The notes under the pieces: generated by a model
Seen by the model: only the letters and a program-made list of their open reading frames with translations
Told to the model about the DNA's origin: nothing
Database searches by the model: none
Program-made: the position numbers and the translations under genes
Shown here: positions 53,012 to 61,821 of the stretch, piece after piece
Position numbering within the stretch: the first letter of the stretch is position 1
Layout of the letters: each line of letters opens with the position of its first letter
Source of the DNA: G963704535 sp963704535
GTDB taxonomy: Bacteria > Chloroflexota > Chloroflexia > Chloroflexales > Roseiflexaceae
NCBI GenBank assembly: GCA_963704535.1
Contig: OY969916.1
Coordinates: forward strand, 8,308,001 to 8,372,000
Length of the DNA stretch: 64,000 nucleotides
Direction: 5' to 3'

Positions 53012-53075
53012 CCTATCCCAAAACCGCATCCTGAGTAGGCGTAGCCGTATCGAAGGGCGGTTTTGGGATAGGCTC
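53012..53075. mobile_element. Short element with perfect 18-bp terminal inverted repeats
   Basis: GAGCCTATCCCAAAACCG and its exact reverse complement CGGTTTTGGGATAGGCTC bound a 64-bp unit with CCTGAGTAGGCGTAGCCGTA inside. The GAGCCTATCCCAAAA end is of the kind seen on IS5-like elements, so this is probably a miniature derivative. It lies between the FHA regulator and the ytfQ-like gene. Confidence 0.75.
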
Positions 53076-53078
53076 TTA

Positions 53079-53723
53079 TTATCGGCGCGGCTTGCCAGGC
53101 TGGCTGCGCAGGATGAGGCCGCGACCGCGCAGGGTGACGAGGTAGTGCTGTCCGGCGGGGACCTCGCCCAGGCGCGCTCGGACACGCTTGATCAGCGCGT
53201 CGAGCGCCTCGTCGGAGACGCCGTCGGCGGCGTCGGGCCAGATGGCGGCCACGATCTCGTCGCGCGAGCGAACCTGATCGGGGTGGGCGGCCAGTACCTG
53301 GAGTAGGTGGAACTGGGCCGGCGAGAGCGGCGGGGTGAGGAGCTGCCCATCGACCCAGACATCCTGGGAGGCCTCGTCGAGCCAGATCCCGGCGGCCGGC
53401 GGCAGCGGGCGAGTGCTGGTGGCATCGCTGTCGACGAACAGGAGCCGGCCGATCCCGCCCAGCTCGATCCGATCGCCGTCGCGCAGGAAATAAGGGCCGC
53501 TAATCGGGTGGCCGTTGACGGTGGTTCCATTGTGGCTGCCCAGATCCTCCAGCGTGTAGGTTCCCTCGGCGCGACAGATGGCGGCGTGGTGGCGCGATAC
53601 GAGCCGGCCGGCCAGCACAATATCGCACTCTGGGGCGCGCCCCAAGATCACCCGCTCGGCGTTGAGCGGCTCTTCGCGCAGGGACCCGTCGGGCTGCTGG
53701 ATGAGGAGTGCTGCTTGAGTCAT
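53079..53723 (-). CDS. FHA-domain protein fused to a winged-helix DNA-binding domain
   Basis: A 214-residue protein with uncommon architecture. Residues ~1-100 are a forkhead-associated domain (VILGRAPECDIVL, SRHHAAI, LGSHNGTTVNGHPI). Residues ~115-205 are an OmpR-type winged helix (QLLTPPLSPAQFHLLQVLAA, ALDALIKRVRARLGE, LVTLRGRGLIL). It has no receiver domain. It could be a transcription factor switched by Ser/Thr phosphorylation read by the FHA part, with a PknB-type kinase encoded nearby (56772-58703). The targets are unknown. Confidence 0.85.
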   Translation of the reverse strand: MTQAALLIQQPDGSLREEPLNAERVILGRAPECDIVLAGRLVSRHHAAICRAEGTYTLEDLGSHNGTTVNGHPISGPYFLRDGDRIELGGIGRLLFVDSDATSTRPLPPAAGIWLDEASQDVWVDGQLLTPPLSPAQFHLLQVLAAHPDQVRSRDEIVAAIWPDAADGVSDEALDALIKRVRARLGEVPAGQHYLVTLRGRGLILRSQPGKPRR

Positions 53724-53768
53724 GGCGTATATCGGTTTGCTGTTCAGCTGCAGCAGCGTGTTGTGCAG

Positions 53769-54938
53769 CTAGCTCACAGCGCTCCGTAGCGCTTGGTCCA
53801 GATCGGCCCAAAGATCCTCGGGGTCTTCGATTCCGACGCTCAGCCGAAGCAAGGACGGTGGGAGGTGTTGCTGGCCGGGAATCGCAGCACGGCGCTCCAT
53901 GGTGGACTCTACCGCGCCAAGGCTCGTTGCGTGCTGAATCAGGCCGACATTGGCGCAGACCGCGTTAGCGGTTTCGGCGCCACCTCGGACATCGAACGAT
54001 ATAATCGTCCCGAAGCCTCGGAGTTGACGCCTCGCGATCTCGTGGGTCGGATGTGAAGACAAGCTTGGGTAGCGTGTCAAGGTTACCATTGGGTGTGCTT
54101 CGAGCCGGGTGGCAAGAAGCATTGCAGTTCGTTGGGCACGCTCCAGGCGTAGTGCCATGGTTCGCGCTCCCCGCACGGCCAGGAAGGCCTCAAGCGCACC
54201 AAGGGTGGCCCCGCTCAGTTCCCGGGCCTTCTTGAGGGCGACTCTGAGGTTCGGGTCCCTCGTCGTCGCAACGCCGGCCAGGAGATCGGAGTGACCTCCG
54301 ATGAACTTCGTGGCGGACTGAATTGATACATCGGCGCCCAGTTCGAGTGGCTGTTGGTTCAATGGAGTTGCGAATGTGTTGTCGACGGCGAGAATGCTGC
54401 CAGGCTTCCGAGGCGCGGCACAGATCTGCTGAACGTCAGCGACCACAAGGAGCGGGTTGGAGGGCGACTCCAACCAGATCAGGTCTGCGTACTCACAGGC
54501 TCGAATCCATGCATCCGTATCGACAACAGCGATTCTCTCAATAGTCCAGCGCCCCTTCGATCGCCCGGCTTCTGCAAGGCCAGTGGCGCCCTGGTAGCAA
54601 TCGTTGGGAAGCACGACGACCGCCCCTGCCGACAATTGGTCGAAAACTGCGGCAATGGCGGCCATTCCCGACGCGAAGGCTACGGCTTCGCCGCCTTCGA
54701 GGCCGCCGACGACCGCTTCCAGTGCCTCCCAAGTCGGTGTGCCGTCGCTGCGGGCGTACTCGTAGTGGCCACCGAGAACGAAATTGGATGCCGGAACGGG
54801 TGGCACGTTTAGAGGTGCGCCAGCCTCTCGTTCACGACCTGCCGAGACTAGCCATGACTTCTGGCCGAATTGCTCGGGTATGGTTCTTCGTCTTTCGGGA
54901 TGTATCCATTGGCTGTGTTGCTGCCTTTCCGTTGCCAC
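53769..54938 (-). CDS. Cys/Met metabolism PLP enzyme (cystathionine gamma-synthase/lyase type)
   Basis: A 389-residue trans-sulfuration-type PLP enzyme: YEYARSDGTPTWEALEAVVGGLEGGE with the phosphate-binding tyrosine region, FASGMAAIAAVF, the aspartate in LAVDNTFATPLNQQP and the PLP lysine in SIQSATKFIGGHSD. Codon use is visibly less GC-biased than in neighbours, suggesting acquisition from elsewhere. The start at GTG 54938 lies three bases from the end of the insertion sequence, so its natural promoter and possibly its first codons have been displaced. Confidence 0.85.
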   Translation of the reverse strand: MATERQQHSQWIHPERRRTIPEQFGQKSWLVSAGREREAGAPLNVPPVPASNFVLGGHYEYARSDGTPTWEALEAVVGGLEGGEAVAFASGMAAIAAVFDQLSAGAVVVLPNDCYQGATGLAEAGRSKGRWTIERIAVVDTDAWIRACEYADLIWLESPSNPLLVVADVQQICAAPRKPGSILAVDNTFATPLNQQPLELGADVSIQSATKFIGGHSDLLAGVATTRDPNLRVALKKARELSGATLGALEAFLAVRGARTMALRLERAQRTAMLLATRLEAHPMVTLTRYPSLSSHPTHEIARRQLRGFGTIISFDVRGGAETANAVCANVGLIQHATSLGAVESTMERRAAIPGQQHLPPSLLRLSVGIEDPEDLWADLDQALRSAVS

Positions 54939-54941
54939 CTA

Positions 54942-56593
54942 AGACAAGGTTCATAGGTACTTTACAGTTCGGCATCATGCCGCCAGGGTCTTGGCAGGCG
55001 CCACCGTAGGCCTGACCTCCTCAGGGGGCGGGTAGCCAAGTGCCACCAGCCAGTCTGTCGGCGCAGAGAGCATCCCGCTCAAATGCAGTGGACTCTTACC
55101 TTTATGCACACCGCGAGTGAACACTCGATGATTATGCCAGACCGCTATCAACGCCAACAGCCCATTCGACAAGCTGCGATGCACCGCCAGATGTGGTCGC
55201 AGGATCGAGTGGTAGCGCTCGACCGCGCTCGATACCCGCACTGCCTGCTCCCAACTCTTCCACAGCACCCGCGCCGCTACTCGCCAGCTCTCCGGCACTG
55301 CCGCCAGCACCTGCTCCGTGTTCCAGCCCAATTCTCGCCGATGCAGCCAAGCCCAGCCCAGCAGTGCTTGGTGTGTGTGTGGCAACACGGTTTGCAGATC
55401 GTGCTGAACCTGCGCCACTTGTGGCACGAAGGTCAGCATCTCTGGCAGCCTGTCAACGAGCAGTGCCTGCAAGCGCTGCACCTGTGCAAGCTGTGGTGCA
55501 GGCGCCTGCTCTGCCAGTTCGCCAATCAGGCTCAACACAACATCGACTTCGGCTTGGCGCATCAAAGCCGAGAGCAAGCCACGCCCGTCCAGCACCACCA
55601 CCTCCAGCAACCGATGCAGTTCGCCCATCAGATAGTTCAGCGCACCAAGCAGTTGCTCGGCTGCTGCCAGCTCCTGAGTATGAGCGCTCAGATCAGTCTT
55701 GGGGCACCTTCCCAGCGGACGCTTGCCAGCCGCGATGCGCGCGGCTTGGCGCTCGACCACCGCAGTCTGAGCTTTGAGGGTGCGCAGTTGCTTTTTCAGC
55801 CGCCCCAGCAGTTGCGAACAAGAGTGCAGCACATGCCATTGGTCAGCTTGGAGTGGCAGATCGGGAGTGACAGTGCGACAGGCGGCCAGGCAGGCCGCGC
55901 CACCATCCAGCACAACTCGATCCCAGCGCAAGCCACGCTCTTCAAGCTCCCACAAGACCAAGATCCAACTCTCAGTGTCAACGGGGAGCGGTCCCACGCT
56001 GGTCCAGACCACGCCAGAGTGAACATCAACCACATTGAGAATGGCGCCACGACGGTCGTTGGCGTAGATTTCGTCCAAGGCCAGCGCACGAGTGGAGCAG
56101 GGCAGATTGGTTTGCATCCAAGAGAGCGCACGCTGAGAGGCTTGCTGGAGTATCGAGCAGATCGTGGCCAAGCTGATGCCCTGCTCGGTCAGGGTGCGCA
56201 GACACGTTTGAATGCCACGCTCAGAAGCGTGACCATGAACGAGCACGGTCAAGACTTGGCGTTCGAGCGAGATAGGAGTGGCATCAGGTGGAGAGGCTGG
56301 CTCAAAGGCGGTAAGCAGGGCTGCTGGGCGCGCTGACGCCAGGCGTACAAGGTCGGGCGCGAGATGTTGTGCTCACGGCTGAGGCGAGTAATCAGGCCAT
56401 ACTGAGTAGGATGAGCCAGCATTTCGGCACTCCATTGCGCCCGCTGTTCGGGCGTGCTAGGATGTGTGTGAACCATTGGTTCCTCCCTGGTGACTGGTTG
56501 GTTGTGACATTTCAACCATACCACCAGGGAGTTGTTTTGTCAGTAGGTTCGAGCAGAGTGTAAAGTCAGATTGGCCCTTCTGAAACCTTGTCT
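54942..56593 (-). mobile_element. Insertion sequence that shares its ends with the MITE family
   Basis: About 1.65 kb. The left end AGACAAGGTTCATAGGTACT then TTACAGTTC, and the right end read inward AGACAAGGTTTCAGAAGGGC then CAATCTGACTTTACA, form imperfect inverted repeats. MITEs M1, M2 and M5 carry the same two distinct ends. No obvious target duplication. One transposase gene, broken by a frameshift. Confidence 0.85.
54975..56476 (-). CDS. DDE-type transposase of uncertain IS family (frameshifted in this sequence)
   Basis: Start ATG 56476 after GGGAGGAACC. The first part is a helix-turn-helix (YGLITRLSREHNISRPTLYAWRQRA). The second part, in the next frame, carries ALDEIYANDRRGAILNVVDV, VVLDGGAACLAA and the late SSAVERYHSILRPHL glutamate. 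One missing base near 56310 (restoring RAQQALLTAFEPASPPDA) would give one 500-residue protein. Otherwise the two frames overlap at TTGA (56249-56252), which could also allow coupling or programmed shifting. It does not look like IS5, IS3 or IS110. The C-terminal part recalls DUF6399-type proteins, without certainty. Confidence 0.75.
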
Positions 56594-56596
56594 AAC

Positions 56597-56655
56597 GTGA
56601 AAATAGGGGAGTTTGAGGGGGCTGCCCCTCAAGAAAAGCCCTCCCACATTTTCAT
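56597..56655. repeat. GTTTGAGGGG palindrome H10
   Basis: GTGAAAATAGGGGAGTTTGA then GGGGGCTGCCCCTCAAGAAA and CCCTCCCACATTTTCA. It directly abuts the insertion sequence and is very like H11. Confidence 0.75.
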
Positions 56656-56720
56656 TGCTGTGTGTGAGGCGCAGCCTCATAGGATGACTAATACTCAACT
56701 ATGCGCCGACCGCCAAGCGC

Positions 56721-56770
56721 TGTCAGTTGTCAGTTGCCCCGCAACTGACAACTGACAAATGACAACTGAC
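56721..56770. repeat. Heptamer-repeat hairpin 18 (unit GTCAGTT)
   Basis: TGTCAGTTGTCAGTTGC faces GCAACTGACAACTGACAAAT and GACAACTGAC. It lies directly after the kinase stop. Confidence 0.92.
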
Positions 56771-56771
56771 C

Positions 56772-58703
56772 TTATGGTCCAAGCGCATAAATGATATTGG
56801 CCCGCACATAGACCAGGTCGGCACCAAGGGCGGGCGTAGTGACAATGCTCCCTTCGAGCTGCCGCACCGCCAGTTGGCGGCCACTTCTGACATCGAGGCT
56901 GTACAAAGCGCCGCCGCTGGTCCCCAGGAGCAGCTTGCCATCGGCCACCAGCGGCGAGGCCACGATCGCCGTGCCGGTATCGAAGTTCCAGATCGGCTGG
57001 CTGTCGTCGGGCCGTAGCGCGGTGAGCCGCCCCGATGTATCAGCGACGAAAATGGCATCTGCGGCGACGGCGGGCGCAGCCCTGATCGCCCCACGCGCCC
57101 GGTAGCGTAGCCGCTCCTGGCCGCTCCCGGTCTCCAGGCCGTGGAGGATACCACGCTCAGTGCCGATCAGCACCAGCCCCCCGGCGATGACCGGCTGCGT
57201 CGTGATCGTGCCGGGCGCCTCATAGGTCCAGTTGAGCGCTCCGGTGTTCCAGTTCAGCGCGAAGAGCGATGCGCCGGCGGCGACGAAGACGCTGCCCGCG
57301 CCGGCGGTCGGCACGCCCAGATCCTCCACCAGGTGGTGCGACCACAGCACCTGGCCGTCGCCGGTCTGTAGCGTGTAGACATCGCCATTCTCCGCAGTCA
57401 CGATCAGCCGGTCGTTGTTGCGGGTCGGCGCCTGTCGTACGGCTCCAGACACGCGCCGCTGCCAGATCACGTGGCCGTCGGTGGGATTCATGCAGAACAC
57501 ATCGCCGGTCGCATTGCCCACAAAGATCGAGCCCGCGCCGGCGCTGGGCGTGCCGAAGATGCTTGCGGCGGGTGTGGTCCAGCGGTAGTCGCCGGTTTTG
57601 GCGTTAAGCGCCACCAACGAACCATCGAGCGATTCAAAGATCAGCGTATCCGCCGTGAGCACCGGGGGCGAGGTGCCGGCTAGGCCCAGATCATAGGTCC
57701 ATGCCTCGCTACGCAAAATGAACCGGCTGCTCTGATCGGCGAGGCCAGGCTGGGTAGCCTGCGCCGCGCTCATGCTCAACCAGAGCTGCGCCAGCCCGCC
57801 GCTCAGCACCAGCCCGACCGCACCGATCAGGAGCCATCGGCGCACAGGCCCGTGCTGGCGCCGGATCGGGTTTGTAAATGCGGCCTGAAGATCGGCGACG
57901 AACGCCGTGGGCGAGGGATATCGGGCAGCCGGCTCCTTCGCCAACGCGCGGAGGAACACGGCGTTAATGGGCAGCGGTAGCGAAGGTTGGCGCTCGGTCG
58001 GGGCGGGCGGCGGCTCGTAGATGTGGGCGTGGATGACTGCTGTGGTGGTGCGGCCGTGGAACGGCGCCACGCCGGTGAGCACCTCATACGCGACTGCGGC
58101 CAGCGCGTACTGGTCGCTGCGACCGTCGGCGCCGAGCCCGGTGGCCTGCTCCGGCGACATGTAGTGCGGCGTCCCAAGCAGCGCGCTATCGCCCGTCACC
58201 AGTGGGTCCTCGGCCAGCTCGGCCAGCCCGAAATCAATCAGCACCGCGTGATCGCCGGCGCCGACCAGGATGTTGCTCGGCTTGACATCGCGGTGGACCA
58301 CGCCCATGGTATGAGCGTACTCCAGCGCCGCCGCGATCTGGCCGAGGATCGTGAGCGCGCGCTGCGGCGTGAGCGGGCCGGACTCGAGAAGCTGGCGCAG
58401 CGAGGAGCCGGGGACGTACTCCATCGCCAGGAAAGCCTCGTCCTCGGTCTGGCCGAACTCATACAGCAGCGCGATATGCGGATGGCGCAGGCGTGCGGCG
58501 CTGACGGCCTCGCGGCGCAGCCGGGTCACAAAGCGTGGGTCGTCGGCCAGATCAGGGGCCAGGATCTTGAGCGCGATCGGACGCTCAAGAGCCGCGTCAT
58601 AAGCACGATACACCGTACCCATACCACCGCGACCGATCTCGCTGATGACTTCGTAGCGGCCGATCTGCGACTTGATGTATTGGGGTCGCTTGATCTCGGT
58701 CAC
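56772..58703 (-). CDS. PknB-type Ser/Thr kinase with outer PQQ-like beta-propeller
   Basis: A 643-residue membrane kinase. Residues ~16-275 are the kinase domain: EIGRGGMGTVYRA glycine loop, the lysine in PIALKIL, catalytic HRDVKPSN, DFGLAEL. One membrane helix lies near residue 290 (WLLIGAVGLVLSGGLAQLWL). The outer part has about seven PQQ-type repeats, such as GSLVALNAKTGDYRWTTPA and GALYSLDVRSGRQLAVRQ, which form a propeller that may sense a ligand. FHA proteins at 29786, 30331 and 53079 are possible readers of its phosphorylation. Confidence 0.92.
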   Translation of the reverse strand: MTEIKRPQYIKSQIGRYEVISEIGRGGMGTVYRAYDAALERPIALKILAPDLADDPRFVTRLRREAVSAARLRHPHIALLYEFGQTEDEAFLAMEYVPGSSLRQLLESGPLTPQRALTILGQIAAALEYAHTMGVVHRDVKPSNILVGAGDHAVLIDFGLAELAEDPLVTGDSALLGTPHYMSPEQATGLGADGRSDQYALAAVAYEVLTGVAPFHGRTTTAVIHAHIYEPPPAPTERQPSLPLPINAVFLRALAKEPAARYPSPTAFVADLQAAFTNPIRRQHGPVRRWLLIGAVGLVLSGGLAQLWLSMSAAQATQPGLADQSSRFILRSEAWTYDLGLAGTSPPVLTADTLIFESLDGSLVALNAKTGDYRWTTPAASIFGTPSAGAGSIFVGNATGDVFCMNPTDGHVIWQRRVSGAVRQAPTRNNDRLIVTAENGDVYTLQTGDGQVLWSHHLVEDLGVPTAGAGSVFVAAGASLFALNWNTGALNWTYEAPGTITTQPVIAGGLVLIGTERGILHGLETGSGQERLRYRARGAIRAAPAVAADAIFVADTSGRLTALRPDDSQPIWNFDTGTAIVASPLVADGKLLLGTSGGALYSLDVRSGRQLAVRQLEGSIVTTPALGADLVYVRANIIYALGP

Positions 58704-58847
58704 GGCTGCTCTCTCGTAGAGCGTGCTATAGCGGCTGCGCTGTAGCGTGGCCGCACGGTGGACATTAGGATAGACTATTATACCCGCAATTGTACCATTG
58801 GTGCGATGCCACCTGGTCCTGCATCAGTGTGTGGCCCAGCCACAAAA

Positions 58848-58900
58848 CGAAAATAGGGGGAGTTTGAGGGGCCGCCCCTCAAGAAAAACCTCTCCTCCAA
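58848..58900. repeat. GTTTGAGGGG palindrome H11
   Basis: CGAAAATAGGGGGAGTTTGA then GGGGCCGCCCCTCAAGAAAA and ACCTCTCC. It is flanked by two copies of CATCAGTGTGTGGCCCA-like sequence (58821 and 58909). Confidence 0.75.
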
Positions 58901-58959
58901 GTTCAGGCATCAGCGTGTGGCCCACCCACATGGGCATCTTATATGGTAATAAAGGGTCA

Positions 58960-58987
58960 TTGATATCTGTTCAATGCGGGCTATAAT
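58960..58987 (+). promoter_or_regulatory. Sigma-70-type promoter for the NB-ARC/TPR gene
   Basis: TTGATA (58960-58965), a 16-base spacer and TATAAT (58982-58987), 77 bases before the start codon. Confidence 0.65.
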
Positions 58988-59064
58988 GAATAAGAGTTAA
59001 TAGTGATTGGGGGGCATGCTCCAAGAACGCCCTTGCCGCACCACCGACACCTGGAGGTTTGCTC

Positions 59065-61686
59065 ATGGCTGATCCCGCCGCAGGAATGATAACTTTACTC
59101 TTGATCGAGATGAAGAGCAGCTCGAATCAGCCGGTGCTCTCCGACCTGGGGGAGGCGCTTACGCACTACACCACGCTCCTGCACCAGGCGATCCGAGCAT
59201 GTGGTGGGACGATCTTCAAGTCCGACAGCGATTCGGTCTACGCCGCCTTTCCGACCGCTCCAGCCGCGCTTTCCGCCGCTCTCGCCGCGTACTGGACCCT
59301 GAGCATCAATCCCTGGCCCGACATGTCGCCCCCAGAGGTGCGGATGGCGCTGCACACCGGCCCGACCGGCAGGTATAGCGCGACCTATATGGGCGCGACC
59401 TTCAATCACGCCGTTTCGTTGCTGGCCGCCTGCCACAATGGCCAGATCCTGCTCTCGCGCGTGACCTATGACCTGATTGGCGGCCATATCCCGCCGGGGA
59501 CCGAGCTGCGCGATCTGGGCGAGCACCGGCTCAGAGACCTGACGCGCCCGGAGCATATCTTCCAGCTTGTGACCCGTCACCGGCCAGCCAGCCTTCCGTT
59601 GAGCATTAATCTGACGCACTTCCCGGTAAACCTGCCGATGCTGCCCACGCCGCTGATCGGGCGTGACCGCGAGGTCGCTGAGATTCGGGGCATGCTTCGG
59701 CACCCGGACGTGAGTCTCCTGACGCTGCTGGGCTCCAGTGGAACGGGGAAGACGCGCCTGAGCCTGCAAGTCGCGGTCGAGATCGCCGGTGAGTTTGACG
59801 ATGGGGTGTACTTCGTCCCGCTGGCCCCGGTTGGCTCGCCGCTGCTGGTGGCTTCGGCGATCGCCCAGGCGCTGGGGATCAAAGAGGTCGGTGACCAGCC
59901 GCTCGTCGAGACTCTGCACGCATACCTGGCCGATCGGCAAACCCTGCTGATCCTCGACAATTTCGAGCAGCTTCTGAACTCGGCGCCGCTGGTCGGCGGG
60001 CTGCTCGCAGCGGCGCCCCGGCTGAAGGTGCTGGTCACCAGCCAGCTGCGGCTTGAGCTGGCTGGCGAGCTTGCGTTTCCTGTGCCGCCGCTGGCCCTGC
60101 CGGACCCGGCACACCTGCCGTCGCTGGCTCTGCTCATGCAATACCCCTCGATCGCGCTCTTTTACGAGCGAGCCCAGGTGGTCCAGCCCGATTTCACGCT
60201 GACGCCGGAGAACGCGGTGACGGTGGCGGAGCTGTGTGTCTGCCTGGGCGGCGTGCCGCTGGCGATCGAACTGGTCGCCGCCTACGGCGATCGGTTCGCG
60301 CCCGATGAGATGCTGGCCCAGATCCGTGAACGGCTGGCGGGCGCCGCCAAGCGCATTGGTGGGGAGCTGACTCACAAGCAGATGCTGCACGAAGTGCTTG
60401 GCTGGAACTACGCGCTGCTGGACGCCGACGAGCAGGCCTTGCTGGCCCGCATGGGCATCTTCGAGGGCGGCTGCACGCTTGAAGCCGCCGCCGTCGTCTG
60501 CAACCCGCAGGGCGACCTGGCGATCGACATCTTGCGCGGTGTGGCGCTGCTGCTGCACAAGAACCTGCTCGTGCAAGAGGAGTGGTCCGGCGATGAGCCG
60601 CGCTACATGATGCTGGACATGATCCACCAGTTCGCGCGGCGGCGGCTGGCGGAACGCGGCGAGGCGGACGCGCTGCATCGCTGGCACGCAGCGCACTTCC
60701 TGGCGCTGGCCGAGCAGGGCGAAGCCGGGCTGACCGGCCCGCAGCAAGAGGTCTGGCTGAAGCGGCTCGAAGAGGATCTGCACAACCTGCGCGCCGCTTT
60801 GGAATGGTCGATCGAGCCAAGCGAGCTGGAGACTGCGGTGCGGCTCAGTGGGTCGCTGTGGCGCTTCTGGTACATCCGCGGGTATCTCAGCGAGGGGCGC
60901 CGGTGGCTGACGGCAGCCCTGGTGGACAGCGCGCCGGTGCCGGCGCCGCTGCGGACCAAGGCGCTGACCGGCGCCAGCGTGCTCAGCTTCCTCCAGGGCG
61001 ACTACGCGCAGGCCAGGCGGTTTGCGGAGGAGAATCTGGCGCTCTTCCGCGCGCTGGGCGACAAACGGGGGATCGCCAACACCCTCAGCAATCTTGGCGC
61101 GATGGCGAACGAACAGGAGGACTATGCGCGGGCAAAACAGCTCCTGACTGAGAGCCTCGATCTGCGCCGCGAGATCGGGGATACGTGGGGTATCGCCGTG
61201 GCGCTCAACAACCTCGCGATGGCTGTTGAGGGGGAGGGGGACTATGCCCAGGCGGCGGCGCTCTATGCCGAAAGCCTGGCGCGCTTCCAGGAGCTGTCGG
61301 ATAAAAGCAGCATTGCTACGCTGACGGCCAACCTGGGGTGGATGACGCTGGCACAGGGCTATGTCGAGCGCGCAGCACAGTTCTTCAAAGAGAGCCTGGG
61401 CTTATCGCAGGAGCTTGGGTACAAAGAAGGTATTGCAAGCTCGCTGGAAGGGTGCGCGCAGCTTGCGGCCGTCGAGCGGCGGCCGGTGCAGGCGGCCCGG
61501 CTCGTCGGAGTGGTCGAGCGAATCTATGAGCAGAGCGATATTCGCCCGCCGCCGATTGAACGAGCCAGGCATACCCGGACAGTAGACGCGATCCGCGCTC
61601 AGATCAACGATGCGGCGTTCACCGCCGCCCTGGCCGAGGGCCAGGCCATGTCCGTGGAGCAGGCGATTAGCTTCATCCTGGGCTAG
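59065..61686 (+). CDS. Degenerate adenylate-cyclase domain fused to NB-ARC ATPase and TPR repeats
   Basis: An 873-residue regulator starting at 59065, seven bases after GGAGG. Residues ~1-170 align with class III nucleotide cyclases (VRMALHTGPTGRYSATYMGA, DLGEHRLRDLTRPEHIFQL), but the metal-binding part is changed: LLIEMKSSS replaces FTDIEGS and KSDSDSVYAAF replaces GDGxxAxF. Catalysis is therefore unlikely. An NB-ARC/AfsR-type ATPase follows (LLGSSGTGKTRLSLQ, LLILDNFEQLL, GVPLAIELVA), then winged-helix and about five TPR repeats (ALGDKRGIANTLSNLGAMA). No C-terminal LuxR domain. It is likely a signal-transduction scaffold; its partner is unknown. Confidence 0.88.
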   Translation: MADPAAGMITLLLIEMKSSSNQPVLSDLGEALTHYTTLLHQAIRACGGTIFKSDSDSVYAAFPTAPAALSAALAAYWTLSINPWPDMSPPEVRMALHTGPTGRYSATYMGATFNHAVSLLAACHNGQILLSRVTYDLIGGHIPPGTELRDLGEHRLRDLTRPEHIFQLVTRHRPASLPLSINLTHFPVNLPMLPTPLIGRDREVAEIRGMLRHPDVSLLTLLGSSGTGKTRLSLQVAVEIAGEFDDGVYFVPLAPVGSPLLVASAIAQALGIKEVGDQPLVETLHAYLADRQTLLILDNFEQLLNSAPLVGGLLAAAPRLKVLVTSQLRLELAGELAFPVPPLALPDPAHLPSLALLMQYPSIALFYERAQVVQPDFTLTPENAVTVAELCVCLGGVPLAIELVAAYGDRFAPDEMLAQIRERLAGAAKRIGGELTHKQMLHEVLGWNYALLDADEQALLARMGIFEGGCTLEAAAVVCNPQGDLAIDILRGVALLLHKNLLVQEEWSGDEPRYMMLDMIHQFARRRLAERGEADALHRWHAAHFLALAEQGEAGLTGPQQEVWLKRLEEDLHNLRAALEWSIEPSELETAVRLSGSLWRFWYIRGYLSEGRRWLTAALVDSAPVPAPLRTKALTGASVLSFLQGDYAQARRFAEENLALFRALGDKRGIANTLSNLGAMANEQEDYARAKQLLTESLDLRREIGDTWGIAVALNNLAMAVEGEGDYAQAAALYAESLARFQELSDKSSIATLTANLGWMTLAQGYVERAAQFFKESLGLSQELGYKEGIASSLEGCAQLAAVERRPVQAARLVGVVERIYEQSDIRPPPIERARHTRTVDAIRAQINDAAFTAALAEGQAMSVEQAISFILG

Positions 61687-61703
61687 AATACCTGCGATTT
61701 TCA

Positions 61704-61712
61704 TGCTATACT
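61704..61712 (+). promoter_or_regulatory. Extended -10 promoter upstream of the c-di-GMP riboswitch
   Basis: TGCTATACT gives TGn plus TATACT (61707-61712), about 110 bases before the aptamer. No clear -35. Confidence 0.5.
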
Positions 61713-61821
61713 GGTAAGTATCGTTACACGCCCCGTTGCGGCAGCCACCATGTGCGTCCTTCAAGGAAAGGAGAACCTCCAGAATCATCCTCAACACACC
61801 AGCCGACGCTGCTCATTGCGC

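Noticed and set aside
55083..56336. A 417-codon plus-strand frame opposite the transposase
   Set aside because: It mirrors the transposase gene, which has catalytic motifs and an RBS. The plus-strand protein shows no motif.
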